The notes under the pieces: generated by a model | What the model was told of the DNA's origin: nothing | Databases searched by the model: none | What the model saw: only the letters and a program-made list of their open reading frames with translations | Origin: Mycobacterium celatum | GTDB lineage: Bacteria > Actinomycetota > Actinomycetes > Mycobacteriales > Mycobacteriaceae | Reading direction: 5' to 3' | Length of the DNA: 64,000 nt | NCBI RefSeq assembly: GCF_002101595.1 | Contig: NZ_LQOM01000021.1 | Span: forward strand, 1-64,000 | Shown: positions 45,083-54,022 of the stretch, piece after piece | Layout of the letters: each line of letters opens with the position of its first letter | Numbering within the stretch: the first letter of the stretch is position 1 | Translations under genes and position numbers: made by a program

Positions 45083-46012
45083 ATGACCAGCCAAGCAACA
45101 GCCAGCCCGACGGCCGGGCAGTACGAGTTGAGCCATCTGCGCTCCCTGGAGGCCGAGGCCATCCACATCATCAGGGAGGTGGCCGCCGAGTTCGAGCGCC
45201 CGGTGCTGCTGTTCTCCGGCGGCAAGGACTCGATCGTGATGCTGCACCTCGCGCTCAAGGCGTTCCGCCCGGGCCGGCTGCCGTTCCCGGTGATGCATGT
45301 CGACACAGGTCACAACTTCGACGAGGTCATCGCCACCCGCGACGAGCTGGTCAAGCAGACCGGGGTGCGGTTGATCGTCGCCAAGGTGCAAGACGACATC
45401 GACGCCGGCCGCGTGGTCGAGACCATCCCGTCGCGCAACCCGATCCAGACGGTGACGCTGCTGCGCGCCATCCGCGAGAACAAGTTCGACGCGGCATTCG
45501 GCGGCGCCCGGCGCGACGAGGAGAAGGCACGTGCCAAGGAGCGGGTGTTCAGTTTCCGCGACGAGTTCGGCCAGTGGGACCCCAAAGCCCAGCGACCCGA
45601 GCTGTGGAACCTCTACAACGGCCGGCACCACAAGGGTGAGCACATCCGGGTGTTCCCGCTGTCGAACTGGACCGAGTTCGACGTCTGGTCCTACATCGGC
45701 GCCGAGAAGGTCACGTTGCCGTCGATCTACTTCGCCCACCGGCGCAAGGTGTTCGAGCGCGACGGGATGCTGCTGGCCGTGCACCGGCACATGCAGCCGC
45801 GCCCCGACGAGGAGGTGTTCGAGACGACGGTTCGGTTCCGCACCGTCGGCGACGTCACCTGTACCGGATGTGTGGAGTCGACCGCGTCCACGGTGTCTGA
45901 GGTGATCGCCGAGACGGCGGTGTCGCGGCTGACCGAACGTGGCGCCACCCGGGCGGACGACCGGATCTCCGAGGCAGGCATGGAAGACCGCAAGCGGCAG
46001 GGGTACTTCTGA
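45083..46012 (+). CDS. cysD: Sulfate adenylyltransferase subunit 2
   Basis: The 309-residue protein has the PP-loop LLFSGGKDS (43-51) that binds ATP, then FPVMHVDTGHNFDEVI, GGARRDEEKARAKERVFSFRD and the CTGCVESTAST region. CysD makes adenosine 5'-phosphosulfate from sulfate and ATP together with the CysN GTPase. The N-terminus is about 20 residues shorter than the recalled H37Rv annotation, but the shared part starts at GQYELSHLR. The stop overlaps the cysNC start (TGATG). Confidence 0.95.
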   Translation: MTSQATASPTAGQYELSHLRSLEAEAIHIIREVAAEFERPVLLFSGGKDSIVMLHLALKAFRPGRLPFPVMHVDTGHNFDEVIATRDELVKQTGVRLIVAKVQDDIDAGRVVETIPSRNPIQTVTLLRAIRENKFDAAFGGARRDEEKARAKERVFSFRDEFGQWDPKAQRPELWNLYNGRHHKGEHIRVFPLSNWTEFDVWSYIGAEKVTLPSIYFAHRRKVFERDGMLLAVHRHMQPRPDEEVFETTVRFRTVGDVTCTGCVESTASTVSEVIAETAVSRLTERGATRADDRISEAGMEDRKRQGYF

Positions 46013-47856
46013 TGGCGACGTTGCTGCGCATCGCAACCGCCGGCTCCGTCGACGACGGCAAATCCACACTGATCGGGCGGCTGTTGTATGACTCCAAGGC
46101 CGTGATGGAAGACCAGTGGGCGTCGGTCGAAGCCACGTCGAAGGAACGCGGCCACGACTACACCGACCTGGCACTGGTCACCGACGGGTTGCGCGCCGAA
46201 CGCGAGCAGGGCATCACGATCGACGTCGCCTACCGCTATTTCGCCACGCCCAAGCGCAAATTCATCATCGCCGACACGCCCGGCCATGTGCAGTACACCC
46301 GCAACATGGTGACCGGGGCATCCACCGCCCAACTCGCCATCGTGCTCGTCGACGCACGCCACGGTCTGCTGGAGCAGTCGCGCCGGCACACCTTCCTGGC
46401 GTCGCTGCTCGGTATCGAGCACATTGTGCTCGCGGTCAACAAGATGGACCTGATCGACTGGGACAAAGAAGCTTTCGAGGCCATTCGCGACGACTTCCAC
46501 GCCTTCGCCACGCGCCTCGACGTGCATGACGTGCTCGCTATCCCGATGTCGGCGCTGCACGGCGACAACGTGGTCACCAAGTCCGACAAGACACCCTGGT
46601 ACGACGGGCCGGCGTTGCTGTCGCACCTCGAGGAGGTGTTCATCGCCGGTGACCGCAACCTGGTCGACGTGCGGTTCCCGGTGCAGTACGTCATCCGGCC
46701 CCAGACCCGCGAGCATCACGACTATCGCAGCTATGCGGGCTCGGTGGCCAGCGGTGTGATGCGTCCCGGCGACGAGGTGATCGTGTTGCCGGCGGGCAAG
46801 ACCAGCCGGATCACCGAGATCGAGGGGCCCACTGGACCGGTCGACGAAGCGTTTCCGCCGATGGCGGTCTCGGTGCGACTCGCCGACGACATCGACATCT
46901 CGCGCGGTGACATGATCGCCCGTACCAACAACCAGCCGCGGGTCACCCAGGAGTTCGACGCAACCGTCTGCTGGATGGCTGACGGCTCGGCGCTGGAAGC
47001 GGGTCGCGAGTACCTCGTCAAGCACACCACCCGCATGACGCGGGTAATCGTCACCGGGCTGGACTACCGCCTCGACGTCAACACGCTGCACCGTGACAAG
47101 AGCGCAACGGCGTTGAACCTCAACGAACTTGGCCGCATCTCGCTGCGTACCCAGGTGCCGCTGCTGCTCGACGAGTACATCCGCAACGCCAGCACCGGGT
47201 CGTTCATCCTGATCGACCCGGCCACCAACGGAACCGTGGCGGCGGGCATGGTGCTGCGTGACGTCGCCGGGCGCACCTCTAGCCCAAACACTGTGCGGCA
47301 CAAGTCGCTGGTGACCGCCGAGGACCGGATGGCCCGAGGCCGCACGGTGTGGTTCACCGGGCTGTCCGGTTCGGGTAAGTCGTCGGTGGCCATGCTCGTC
47401 GAGCGAAAGCTGCTCGAAAATGACGTTCCCGCTTATGTTCTCGACGGCGACAACCTGCGGCACGGCTTGAACGCCGACCTGGGCTTCTCGATGGCGGACC
47501 GCGCCGAGAACCTGCGCCGGCTGGCGCACGTCGCGACGCTGCTGGCCGATTCCGGGCACACCGTGCTGGTGCCGGCGATCAGCCCGCTTGCCGAGCACCG
47601 TGAGCTGGCCCGCCAGGTGCATGCCGAGGCCGGGCTCGACTTCTTCGAGGTGTTCTGCGACACCCCGATCGAGGACTGCGAAAAGCGGGATCCCAAGGGG
47701 CTTTACGCGAAGGCGCGTGCCGGTGAGATCACCCATTTCACCGGTATCGACAGCCCGTATCAGCGGCCCAAGAACCCGGATCTGCGCCTGACCCCCGGAA
47801 TGTCCGTCGACGAGCAGGCCCAGCGAGTCCTCGAGTTGCTCGAGTCGCGCAGGTGA
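46012..47856 (+). CDS. cysNC: Bifunctional sulfate adenylyltransferase GTPase / APS kinase CysNC
   Basis: The 614-residue fusion has an N-terminal EF-Tu-like GTPase with GSVDDGKSTLIGRL (11-24), ADTPGHVQYTRNM and NKMD, followed by beta-barrel domains. The C-terminal APS kinase has FTGLSGSGKSSVAM (about 448-461), LDGDNLRHGLNADLGFS and DPKGLYAKARAGEI. CysN activates sulfate with CysD, and the kinase domain makes PAPS for sulfolipids and reduction. It overlaps cysD upstream and cysQ downstream (GTG at 47853), so three steps of sulfate activation and recycling are co-expressed. Confidence 0.95.
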   Translation: MATLLRIATAGSVDDGKSTLIGRLLYDSKAVMEDQWASVEATSKERGHDYTDLALVTDGLRAEREQGITIDVAYRYFATPKRKFIIADTPGHVQYTRNMVTGASTAQLAIVLVDARHGLLEQSRRHTFLASLLGIEHIVLAVNKMDLIDWDKEAFEAIRDDFHAFATRLDVHDVLAIPMSALHGDNVVTKSDKTPWYDGPALLSHLEEVFIAGDRNLVDVRFPVQYVIRPQTREHHDYRSYAGSVASGVMRPGDEVIVLPAGKTSRITEIEGPTGPVDEAFPPMAVSVRLADDIDISRGDMIARTNNQPRVTQEFDATVCWMADGSALEAGREYLVKHTTRMTRVIVTGLDYRLDVNTLHRDKSATALNLNELGRISLRTQVPLLLDEYIRNASTGSFILIDPATNGTVAAGMVLRDVAGRTSSPNTVRHKSLVTAEDRMARGRTVWFTGLSGSGKSSVAMLVERKLLENDVPAYVLDGDNLRHGLNADLGFSMADRAENLRRLAHVATLLADSGHTVLVPAISPLAEHRELARQVHAEAGLDFFEVFCDTPIEDCEKRDPKGLYAKARAGEITHFTGIDSPYQRPKNPDLRLTPGMSVDEQAQRVLELLESRR

Positions 47857-48581
47857 GCGACCACGAGCTGGCCGCGCGGTTGGCCACGCAGGCGGGTCAG
47901 CTGCTGCTTGCCGTGCGCGAGGAATTGGCCGGGGCGACGGAGGCCGAACGAAAAGCCGTGGGGGACAAGCGCTCCCACGATTTTCTGATGGAGGCCCTGG
48001 AGCGCGAGCGGCCGGCCGATGCGGTGCTGTCCGAGGAGGGCGCCGACAACCGGGTGCGGCTGAGCTCCGAGCGGGTATGGATCGTCGACCCGCTGGACGG
48101 CACCCGCGAATTCTCCGAGCTCGGCCGCGAGGACTGGGCCGTGCACGTGGCGTTATGGCAATCCGGCGAACTCGTCGCGGGCGCCGTCGCCCTGCCCGCA
48201 CAGGGCATCACGCTGGCCACGCCCGAAATCGCGTCGCCGTCGCCGCATTCGGGTCCGCCCCGGGTCGTGGTGTCCCGCACCCGCCCGCCGGCGATTGCCC
48301 TGCAGGTGCGCGACGAGCTCGGCGGCACCCTGGTGGAGATGGGATCGGCCGGGGCCAAGGTCGCCGCGGTCATTCAAGGGCTGGCCGACGTGTACGTCCA
48401 CGCCGGGGGACAGTACGAATGGGATTCCGCTGCACCCGTCGCGGTGGCCCGCGCGGCCGGTCTGCACACCTCACGCATCGACGGGTCGCCGCTGGCCTAC
48501 AACCAGAGCGACCCGCTGCTGCCCGATGTCGTGGTGTGTCGCCCCGAATACGCCGACGCTGTGCTGGCCGTAACCGGCTGA
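47853..48581 (+). CDS. cysQ: CysQ-type 3'-phosphoadenosine 5'-phosphate phosphatase
   Basis: The 242-residue Li-sensitive phosphatase family member has metal-site motif [21 protein letters not shown] and the second signature [30 protein letters not shown] supplies the Glu ligands. CysQ removes PAP or PAPS and so limits flux into sulfated products. GTG 47853 overlaps cysNC by four bases. In H37Rv the known cysQ (Rv2131c) is elsewhere, so this operon carries either its relocated copy or a paralogue. The sequence resembles the recalled Rv2131c throughout ([12 protein letters not shown] near the end). Confidence 0.88.
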   Translation: MSDHELAARLATQAGQLLLAVREELAGATEAERKAVGDKRSHDFLMEALERERPADAVLSEEGADNRVRLSSERVWIVDPLDGTREFSELGREDWAVHVALWQSGELVAGAVALPAQGITLATPEIASPSPHSGPPRVVVSRTRPPAIALQVRDELGGTLVEMGSAGAKVAAVIQGLADVYVHAGGQYEWDSAAPVAVARAAGLHTSRIDGSPLAYNQSDPLLPDVVVCRPEYADAVLAVTG

Positions 48582-48618
48582 CCTCGGCGCATCGTACGGC
48601 GGTGGCAGAATCGCCAGA

Positions 48619-49089
48619 ATGCGGATGTCGGCCAAGGCGGAGTACGCGGTGCGGGCGATGGTGCAGCTCGCTACGGCCGACAGCGGCACGCTGGTCAAGA
48701 CCGAAGACCTGGCGAACGCCCAGGGGATCCCCCCACAGTTTCTCGTTGACATCCTGTCGGACCTGCGCACCGATCGGCTGGTGCGCAGCCACCGGGGCCG
48801 CGACGGCGGTTACGAGCTGGCGCGTCCGGCCACCGAGATCAGCATCGCCGATGTGTTGCGTTGCATCGACGGGCCGCTGGCCAGCGTGCGCGACATCGGT
48901 CTCGGCGACCTGCCGTATTCCGGTCCCACCGCGGCGCTGACCGACGTCTGGCGGGCGCTGCGGGCGAGCATGCGCTCGGTATTAGAGGAAACGACGGTTG
49001 CCGACGTTGCCGCGGGAACCCTGCCCAAGCACGTCGGCCGGCTCGCCGATGACTATCGCGATCAGGAACGCAAGCGCCACGGCCGTTAG
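48619..49089 (+). CDS. Rrf2-family transcriptional regulator (Rv1287-like)
   Basis: The 156-residue protein has an Rrf2 winged helix: [39 protein letters not shown] and [20 protein letters not shown]. Only one Cys is present (VLRCIDG), so the three-Cys cluster ligand set of IscR/NsrR is missing and an iron-sulfur sensor is unlikely. CymR, the Rrf2 repressor of cysteine metabolism in Firmicutes, is likewise cluster-free. Adjacency to the sulfate-activation genes (37-base gap, same strand) suggests it regulates them. The start is ATG 48619, with ATG 48625 also in frame. Confidence 0.87.
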   Translation: MRMSAKAEYAVRAMVQLATADSGTLVKTEDLANAQGIPPQFLVDILSDLRTDRLVRSHRGRDGGYELARPATEISIADVLRCIDGPLASVRDIGLGDLPYSGPTAALTDVWRALRASMRSVLEETTVADVAAGTLPKHVGRLADDYRDQERKRHGR

Positions 49090-49160
49090 TTGCGCGAGCA
49101 GCTGCAGAAGTCCCCGACACGCCGAGATTTTGTGGGCGTTTACGTCTTCTCGTCGGTGCC

Positions 49161-49550
49161 TCAGCCGCCCGAGCCGTAGGGGCGGGTGATGATCTCCAGG
49201 TAATGGCCGCCGGGATCTTGGAAGTACACGCCGCGGCCGCCGTCGTTGTGGTTGATCTCGCCGGGGCGCTTGGCGGCGGGGTCTGCCCAGTGCTGGATCC
49301 CGCGCGATCGAACCTTGTCGTAGATCGCGTCGAAGTCGTCCTCGGAGACCAGGAACGCGTAGTGCTGCGGCCGGATGTCTTCTCCGTCCGGAACATCGGC
49401 GTAGTCGAGGTCCACGCCGTGCTCGAGTTTGACGGTCAGGAAGTGGCCGAACGGCACCGGATCCGGCAGCCCGAACAGCTCGGTGAGAAATTCCGCGGAC
49501 TCGCGCTTGTCGCGTGCGGCGACGATGGTGTGGTTCAAAGCGATAGCCAT
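49161..49550 (-). CDS. Glyoxalase/bleomycin-resistance (VOC) family protein
   Basis: The 129-residue VOC protein has paired beta-alpha-beta-beta-beta modules starting LNHTIVAARDKRESAEFLTE and ending GVYFQDPGGHYLEIITRPYG. Possible metal ligands are the early His of LNHT, the His in PQHYAFL and the Glu in YLEII. The enzymatic function is unknown: the family includes glyoxalases, dioxygenases and antibiotic-binding proteins. A second, distinct VOC gene follows upstream on the same strand, separated by the 54-bp palindrome. Confidence 0.83.
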   Translation of the reverse strand: MAIALNHTIVAARDKRESAEFLTELFGLPDPVPFGHFLTVKLEHGVDLDYADVPDGEDIRPQHYAFLVSEDDFDAIYDKVRSRGIQHWADPAAKRPGEINHNDGGRGVYFQDPGGHYLEIITRPYGSGG

Positions 49551-49561
49551 CTCCCCATTCT

Positions 49562-49625
49562 GCGCGAGCGTGCGTGTCCCCGGCCGCCACGCCGGGCTAA
49601 TTCCCGGGTTTGCGCACGCTCGCGC
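49562..49625. repeat. Palindromic intergenic element, copy 2 (inverted relative to the copy at 7257)
   Basis: Outer arms GCGCGAGCGTGCG (49562-49574) and CGCACGCTCGCGC (49613-49625) are perfectly complementary over 13 bp. The inner 54 bp (49567-49620) align without gaps to the reverse complement of 7257-7310 with 46 matches. It lies between two minus-strand VOC genes. This copy has the longer, better-preserved stem. Confidence 0.75.
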
Positions 49626-49634
49626 AGGTGACGA

Positions 49635-50057
49635 TTACTTCGGCGCCGTCAGCTCCAACGCGATGTTGTCCGGGTCGCGGAACTCCAGGATGTATGACGG
49701 CCCGATGTCCTTGACCGGCTCGTGATGGATACCGAGCTCGTCGAGATGCTGTGCCGCTGCGTCTAATTCGTCTCTGTCAGAGCAGCGGAACGCGATGTGA
49801 TCCAACCCGGCGCGGTCCTCGTCAAAGCGGTCGCTGGCGACCGGTCGCAGCCCTATCAGCGCCCCACCCATGTCGTAGATGACGCCGCCGAACAGAAACC
49901 CCAGTCGGCTGCGGGTCGCTTCGTCGGCGTTGTCGGGAAGCTCGATCAAAACCGGCCAGCCGAAGACGCTCTCGTAGAACTGCCGGGATCGCTCGATGTC
50001 GGTGACGGTGAGACGGACATGCGCAATGGAAGTCGCTGTGATGCCCACGCGAGACAT
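49635..50057 (-). CDS. Glyoxalase/bleomycin-resistance (VOC) family protein
   Basis: The 140-residue VOC protein starts TSIAHVRLTVTDIERSRQFY, contains GLDHIAFRCSDRDELDAAAQ and ends SYILEFRDPDNIALELTAP. The His of IAHV, the His of LDHIAF and the Glu of IALEL are in metal-ligand positions. It differs from the neighbouring VOC protein, so they are not a recent duplication. It diverges from the F420-type oxidoreductase gene with 18 bases between starts. No substrate can be assigned. Confidence 0.83.
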   Translation of the reverse strand: MSRVGITATSIAHVRLTVTDIERSRQFYESVFGWPVLIELPDNADEATRSRLGFLFGGVIYDMGGALIGLRPVASDRFDEDRAGLDHIAFRCSDRDELDAAAQHLDELGIHHEPVKDIGPSYILEFRDPDNIALELTAPK

Positions 50058-50075
50058 GCTGCCAGAATCGCCGGT

Positions 50076-50966
50076 GTGCAGATAGCCATGACCATGCCGG
50101 TGATGGAACCGGACTTGGATGCGCGCCTGCTTCGCGACTGGGCGCAGGCGATCGACGAGGGCCAGTTCTCGTCACTGTGCTGGGGTGAGCGCATCGCGTT
50201 CGAGAACCCGGAGACCTTGACGCTGTTGGGCGCGCTGGCCGCTTGGACCGATCGGGTGCGGCTGGTGACGACGGTGCTCGTGCCGCAGCTGCACGACCCG
50301 GTCATGCTGGCCAAAGCTCTCGCCACCGGTGACATGTTGTGTGGTGGGCGGCTGACGGTCGGCATCGGGGTGGGTGGCAGGACCGAAGACTATGAGGCGG
50401 TCGGCGCGGATCCGGCGACGCAGACCATTCGCGGTATGGCCGAGCGGGTGGCGGTGATGAAGCGCGTCTGGGCGGGGGAGAAGATCACCGAGTCGGTGCT
50501 GCCGGTCGGGCCGGCGCCGGTTCAGCCGGGCGGGCCGCCGTTGCTGGTCGGCACTATTGGGCCGAAGACGTTGCGCAGCGCCGCTGCCTGGGCGGACGGG
50601 CTGGCAGGCACCACGTTGGACCTCGACGTCGCCAAACAGAACGAGCTGTTCGACGTGGCGCGCACGGCATGGGCCGAGGCGGGCAAGCTCGACCCCCACC
50701 TCGCGACGTCGTTCTGGTTCGCGCTTGGTACCGGCGACGACGCCCGCAAGCAGATGCACCGCCATTTGCGCCGCTACATGAACTGGATTCCGGCGGAGTA
50801 TGTCGACGCGATGGCGCCGACGACCGGATTTGCCGGCAGCGAGGACGAGCTGCTCGCGGTGCTGCGGAAGTTCGACGCGATCGGCACCGACGAAATCCAG
50901 CTCATCCCAACCAGTTCCGATCTCGACCAGCTTCGGCGGGTCGCCGAGGTGGTTGCCGATTTTTAA
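50076..50966 (+). CDS. Probable F420-dependent LLM-class oxidoreductase
   Basis: The 296-residue luciferase-like TIM-barrel protein has GEFSSL-like DEGQFSSLCWGERIAF, WTDRVRLVTTVLVPQLHDPVMLAKALATGD, RLTVGIGVGGRTEDYEAVG and PLLVGTIGPKTLRSAAAWADG. The GIGVGGR segment and short C-terminus resemble mycobacterial F420-dependent members. GTG 50076 is the start in the correct frame just before IAMTMPVMEPD; the frame is open upstream but antisense to the VOC gene. It is likely to reduce or oxidise an unknown substrate using F420. Confidence 0.82.
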   Translation: MQIAMTMPVMEPDLDARLLRDWAQAIDEGQFSSLCWGERIAFENPETLTLLGALAAWTDRVRLVTTVLVPQLHDPVMLAKALATGDMLCGGRLTVGIGVGGRTEDYEAVGADPATQTIRGMAERVAVMKRVWAGEKITESVLPVGPAPVQPGGPPLLVGTIGPKTLRSAAAWADGLAGTTLDLDVAKQNELFDVARTAWAEAGKLDPHLATSFWFALGTGDDARKQMHRHLRRYMNWIPAEYVDAMAPTTGFAGSEDELLAVLRKFDAIGTDEIQLIPTSSDLDQLRRVAEVVADF

Positions 50967-50970
50967 GTCG

Positions 50971-51028
50971 CGAGCAGGCGCAAAATCGCCCATTTCTTGC
51001 CCTGGCAACGCGACTTTGCGTCTGCTCG
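50971..51028. repeat. Inverted repeat with 19-bp arms between co-directional genes
   Basis: Arms CGAGCAGGCGCAAAATCGC (50971-50989) and GCGACTTTGCGTCTGCTCG (51010-51028) pair at 17 of 19 positions around a 20-base loop. It begins four bases after the F420-oxidoreductase stop. It may terminate that transcript or be another member of the window's palindromic repeats; its arms differ from the 54-bp element. Confidence 0.65.
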
Positions 51029-51061
51029 GCGGTTCCCACCAGACTGCGGCAAGCTGGATGG

Positions 51062-52159
51062 ATGTGGGGTAAGAGCGCGAGCACCATCGTGCATGAACTG
51101 TCCCCATTCAATGCCGAAGCCGCTCCCGCGGCGCTGGCCCGCGACGAGATCACCCCGCTGGACGTCTTCTACTGCCGCAACCACGGTCCGATCCCCGACA
51201 TCCCGCTCGACCAGTGGCAGCTGACAGTCGATGGGCTGGTCACCACCCCGCTCAACCTGACCTTCGACGAGCTGACTAGCACGTTTCATGCGCGGACGGT
51301 TGTCGCGACCCTGCAGTGCGCAGGGAACCGTCGGGCTGAGTTCAACGAGATCCGCGAGATCGTCGGCGAGGATCCATGGGGGCCGGGCGCGACATCGACA
51401 GCCGAATGGAGAGGTGTGCGGCTGGCCGACGTGCTTGACGCCGCCGGGGTTCGTCGCGTCGACGGCCTGCACGTCGCACTCATTGCACCGGACGTGTCGC
51501 CGCTGGCGGTTCCAGCCCAGCCCTTCGGTGCTTCGATCCCGTTGACAAAGGCGCTGTCGGAGGAGGTCCTGCTGGTCTGGGAGATGAACCGCCAACCGCT
51601 GCCTAGGATCCACGGCGGCCCGGTGCGGGTACTCGTGCCGGGATACATCGGCGCCCGCAGCGTGAAATGGGTCAGCGCGGTCACGGTGCAAGAAACGCCG
51701 TCGCACAACTACTTTCAAGCGGTCGCGTATCGGATCCTTCCGGCCGATGCCGATCCGGATACCGCCGGACCGGAGGAAGGCATTTCGCTGTCGTCGGTCG
51801 CGCTGAATTGCGACATCCTCATTCCGGAGAATGGCGCGCAAGTTGCTGCCGGGCCGCTGACCATCCGCGGCTATGCCCTAGCCGACGGCGATCATGGCAT
51901 TGCCCGCGTCGACGTATCTCTCGACGACGGCCGGACTTGGCGTCAAGCCAAACTCGAGCCCCCGCTCAGCCGGTGGGCGTGGCGGCAGTGGTCGCTGACC
52001 GTGAACGCCGAGCCGGGACCTCTGCCGGTGACGGCGCGGGCGTGGGACACCGCGGGAAACACCCAGCCCGAATCGGCGGTGTCGCTGTGGAACCCCAAGG
52101 GCTACGGCAACAACTCGTGGGCCCGGGTGCAGGTCGAAATCACACCAAATCGCGGATAG
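51062..52159 (+). CDS. Sulfite-oxidase-family molybdopterin oxidoreductase
   Basis: The 365-residue protein contains an oxidoreductase molybdopterin-binding domain: DVFYCRNHGPIPDIPLDQWQ, the molybdenum-ligand Cys in ATLQCAGNRR, GGPVRVLVPGYIGARSVKWV and SHNYFQ. The C-terminal ~120 residues are the Mo-co dimerisation domain (IRGYALADGDHGIARVDVSLDDGRTW). The layout is that of plant sulfite oxidase, with no haem domain and no Tat signal, so a cytoplasmic enzyme is expected. ATG 51062 precedes WGKSASTIVHELSPFN. The substrate may be sulfite but this is not shown by sequence. Confidence 0.87.
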   Translation: MWGKSASTIVHELSPFNAEAAPAALARDEITPLDVFYCRNHGPIPDIPLDQWQLTVDGLVTTPLNLTFDELTSTFHARTVVATLQCAGNRRAEFNEIREIVGEDPWGPGATSTAEWRGVRLADVLDAAGVRRVDGLHVALIAPDVSPLAVPAQPFGASIPLTKALSEEVLLVWEMNRQPLPRIHGGPVRVLVPGYIGARSVKWVSAVTVQETPSHNYFQAVAYRILPADADPDTAGPEEGISLSSVALNCDILIPENGAQVAAGPLTIRGYALADGDHGIARVDVSLDDGRTWRQAKLEPPLSRWAWRQWSLTVNAEPGPLPVTARAWDTAGNTQPESAVSLWNPKGYGNNSWARVQVEITPNRG

Positions 52160-52179
52160 CCCTCTGACCTGCGAAAACG

Positions 52180-52255
52180 TGGTGCCCCCGGCAGGATTCG
52201 AACCTGCGGCCTTCTGCTCCGGAGGCAGACGCTCTATCCCCTGAGCTACGGGGGC
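52180..52255 (-). tRNA. argV: tRNA-Arg (anticodon CCG)
   Basis: On the minus strand the gene reads GCCCCCG acceptor, GCTC...GAGC D-arm, TCTGC-CTCCGGA-GCAGA anticodon arm, then GCAGG-TTCGAAT-CCTGC T-arm, CGGGGGC acceptor, A discriminator and an encoded CCA (52182-52180). All stems pair. Loop positions 34-36 are CCG, which decodes CGG arginine codons. It lies beside argS on the opposite strand, as recalled for H37Rv. Confidence 0.96.
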
Positions 52256-52369
52256 GCACGCGCGGGATGCTGCGCCATCGGGCCCAGCCAGACTAGCGCA
52301 TGACGGCACGCGTCTGACCACCGGAACGGATTCGGGTCGCGAGCACTACAGCCCATAGGATGGACGTTC

Positions 52370-54022
52370 GTGACCCCCGGCGACCTGGCTGAGCTGCTCA
52401 AGGACACCGCAACTGCGGTGCTGACCGAGCACGGCCTCGACACCGCCGCGCTGCCGGCCACGGTCACCGTCGAGCGCCCCCGCAACCCCGAGCATGGCGA
52501 TTACGCCAGCAACCTGGCAATGCAGGTCGCCAAGAAGGTCGGCACCAACCCGCGCGAGCTGGCCGGATGGCTGGCCGACGCGCTCACGCAGGCCGACGGC
52601 ATCGCCTCGGCCGAGGTGGCCGGCCCCGGCTTCATCAACCTCCGCCTGGACGCGTCGGCGCAGGGCGTGATCGTCAATAACGTCATCGACGCCGGCGCCA
52701 AGTACGGCCACTCCGACGCCCAGGCCGGCCACAAGATCAACCTGGAGTTCGTCTCGGCCAACCCCACCGGTCCCATCCACATCGGCGGGACGCGCTGGGC
52801 CGCTGTCGGCGACGCACTCGGCCGCTTGCTGACGACGCAGGGCGCCGACGTGGTGCGCGAGTACTACTTCAACGACCACGGCGCGCAGATCGACCGTTTT
52901 GCCAATTCGCTGATCGCCGCGGCCAAGGGGGAGCCGACGCCGGAGGACGGTTACGCCGGCAGCTACATCACCGACATCGCCGCGCAGGTGCTTGAAAAAG
53001 CCCCCGACGCGCTCAGCCAACCGGAAGCGGAGCAGCACGAGACCTTCCGGGCCATCGGCGTCGACTTGATGTTCACCCACATCAAGAAGTCGCTGCACGA
53101 CTTCGGCACGGACTTCGACGTCTACACCCACGAAGAATCGATGCACACCAGTGGCCGGGTCGCCCAGGCCATCGAGAAACTCCGCGAAAACGGCAACATC
53201 TACGAAAAGGACGGCGCAACCTGGTTGCGCACCAGTGCATTTGGCGACGACAAGGACCGCGTCGTCATCAAGAGCGACGGCAGGCCCGCATATATCGCCG
53301 GCGACCTGGCCTACTACCTGGACAAGCGCCAGCGCGGCTTCGACCTGTGCATCTACATGCTCGGCGCCGACCACCACGGCTACATCTCCCGACTCAAGGC
53401 CGCCGCAGCCGCATTCGGCGACGACCCGGCCACCGTCGAGGTGCTCATCGGCCAAATGGTCAACCTGGTCCGCGACGGCCAGCCCGTCAGGATGAGCAAG
53501 CGGGCAGGCACCGTTATCACCCTCGACGACCTCGTCGAGGCGATCGGCGTCGACGCCGCCCGCTACAGCCTCATCCGATCCTCGGTGGACACCCCGATCG
53601 ACATCGACCTGGCCCTGTGGTCGTCGGCCTCCAACGAAAACCCGGTCTACTACGTGCAATACGCGCACGCTCGGCTCTCGGCACTTGCTCGTAACGCCGC
53701 CGAGCTCGGCCTGATCCCGGACACCAACCACCTCGAACTGCTCACCCACGACAAAGAGGGCACGCTGATCCGCGGTCTCGGCGAGTTCCCCCGAGTGCTC
53801 AAAACCGCTGCGTCACTGCGAGAACCGCATCGCGTGTGCCGCTATCTCGAAGACCTCGCGGGCGACTACCACCGGTTCTACGACTCCTGCCGAGTATTGC
53901 CGCAGGGCGACGAAGAACCCAACGAGCTGCACACCGCCCGTCTAGCGTTGTGCCAGGCCACCCGTCAGGTCATTGCCAACGGCTTGGCAATCCTGGGAGT
54001 CACTGCTCCGGAGCGAATGTGA
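52370..54022 (+). CDS. argS: Arginyl-tRNA synthetase
   Basis: The 550-residue class Ia synthetase has an N-terminal tRNA-recognition domain ([21 protein letters not shown], then GFINLRL). The HIGH motif appears as [13 protein letters not shown] and the KMSKS-like loop as [17 protein letters not shown]-type anticodon domain follows ([29 protein letters not shown]). It charges tRNA-Arg. The start is GTG 52370. The stop overlaps lysA (GTGA at 54019), so arginylation and lysine synthesis share a message. Confidence 0.95.
   Translation: MTPGDLAELLKDTATAVLTEHGLDTAALPATVTVERPRNPEHGDYASNLAMQVAKKVGTNPRELAGWLADALTQADGIASAEVAGPGFINLRLDASAQGVIVNNVIDAGAKYGHSDAQAGHKINLEFVSANPTGPIHIGGTRWAAVGDALGRLLTTQGADVVREYYFNDHGAQIDRFANSLIAAAKGEPTPEDGYAGSYITDIAAQVLEKAPDALSQPEAEQHETFRAIGVDLMFTHIKKSLHDFGTDFDVYTHEESMHTSGRVAQAIEKLRENGNIYEKDGATWLRTSAFGDDKDRVVIKSDGRPAYIAGDLAYYLDKRQRGFDLCIYMLGADHHGYISRLKAAAAAFGDDPATVEVLIGQMVNLVRDGQPVRMSKRAGTVITLDDLVEAIGVDAARYSLIRSSVDTPIDIDLALWSSASNENPVYYVQYAHARLSALARNAAELGLIPDTNHLELLTHDKEGTLIRGLGEFPRVLKTAASLREPHRVCRYLEDLAGDYHRFYDSCRVLPQGDEEPNELHTARLALCQATRQVIANGLAILGVTAPERM

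Noticed and set aside
45727-48201. 824-codon antisense frame across cysD and cysNC
   Set aside because: It lies opposite two strongly supported enzymes and shows no domain; its length reflects the scarcity of stop codons in GC-rich complement strands.
52160-52369. tRNA-associated integration site (att) by tRNA-Arg
   Set aside because: There is no integrase, no duplicated tRNA 3' end and the neighbouring argS order is the conserved one.
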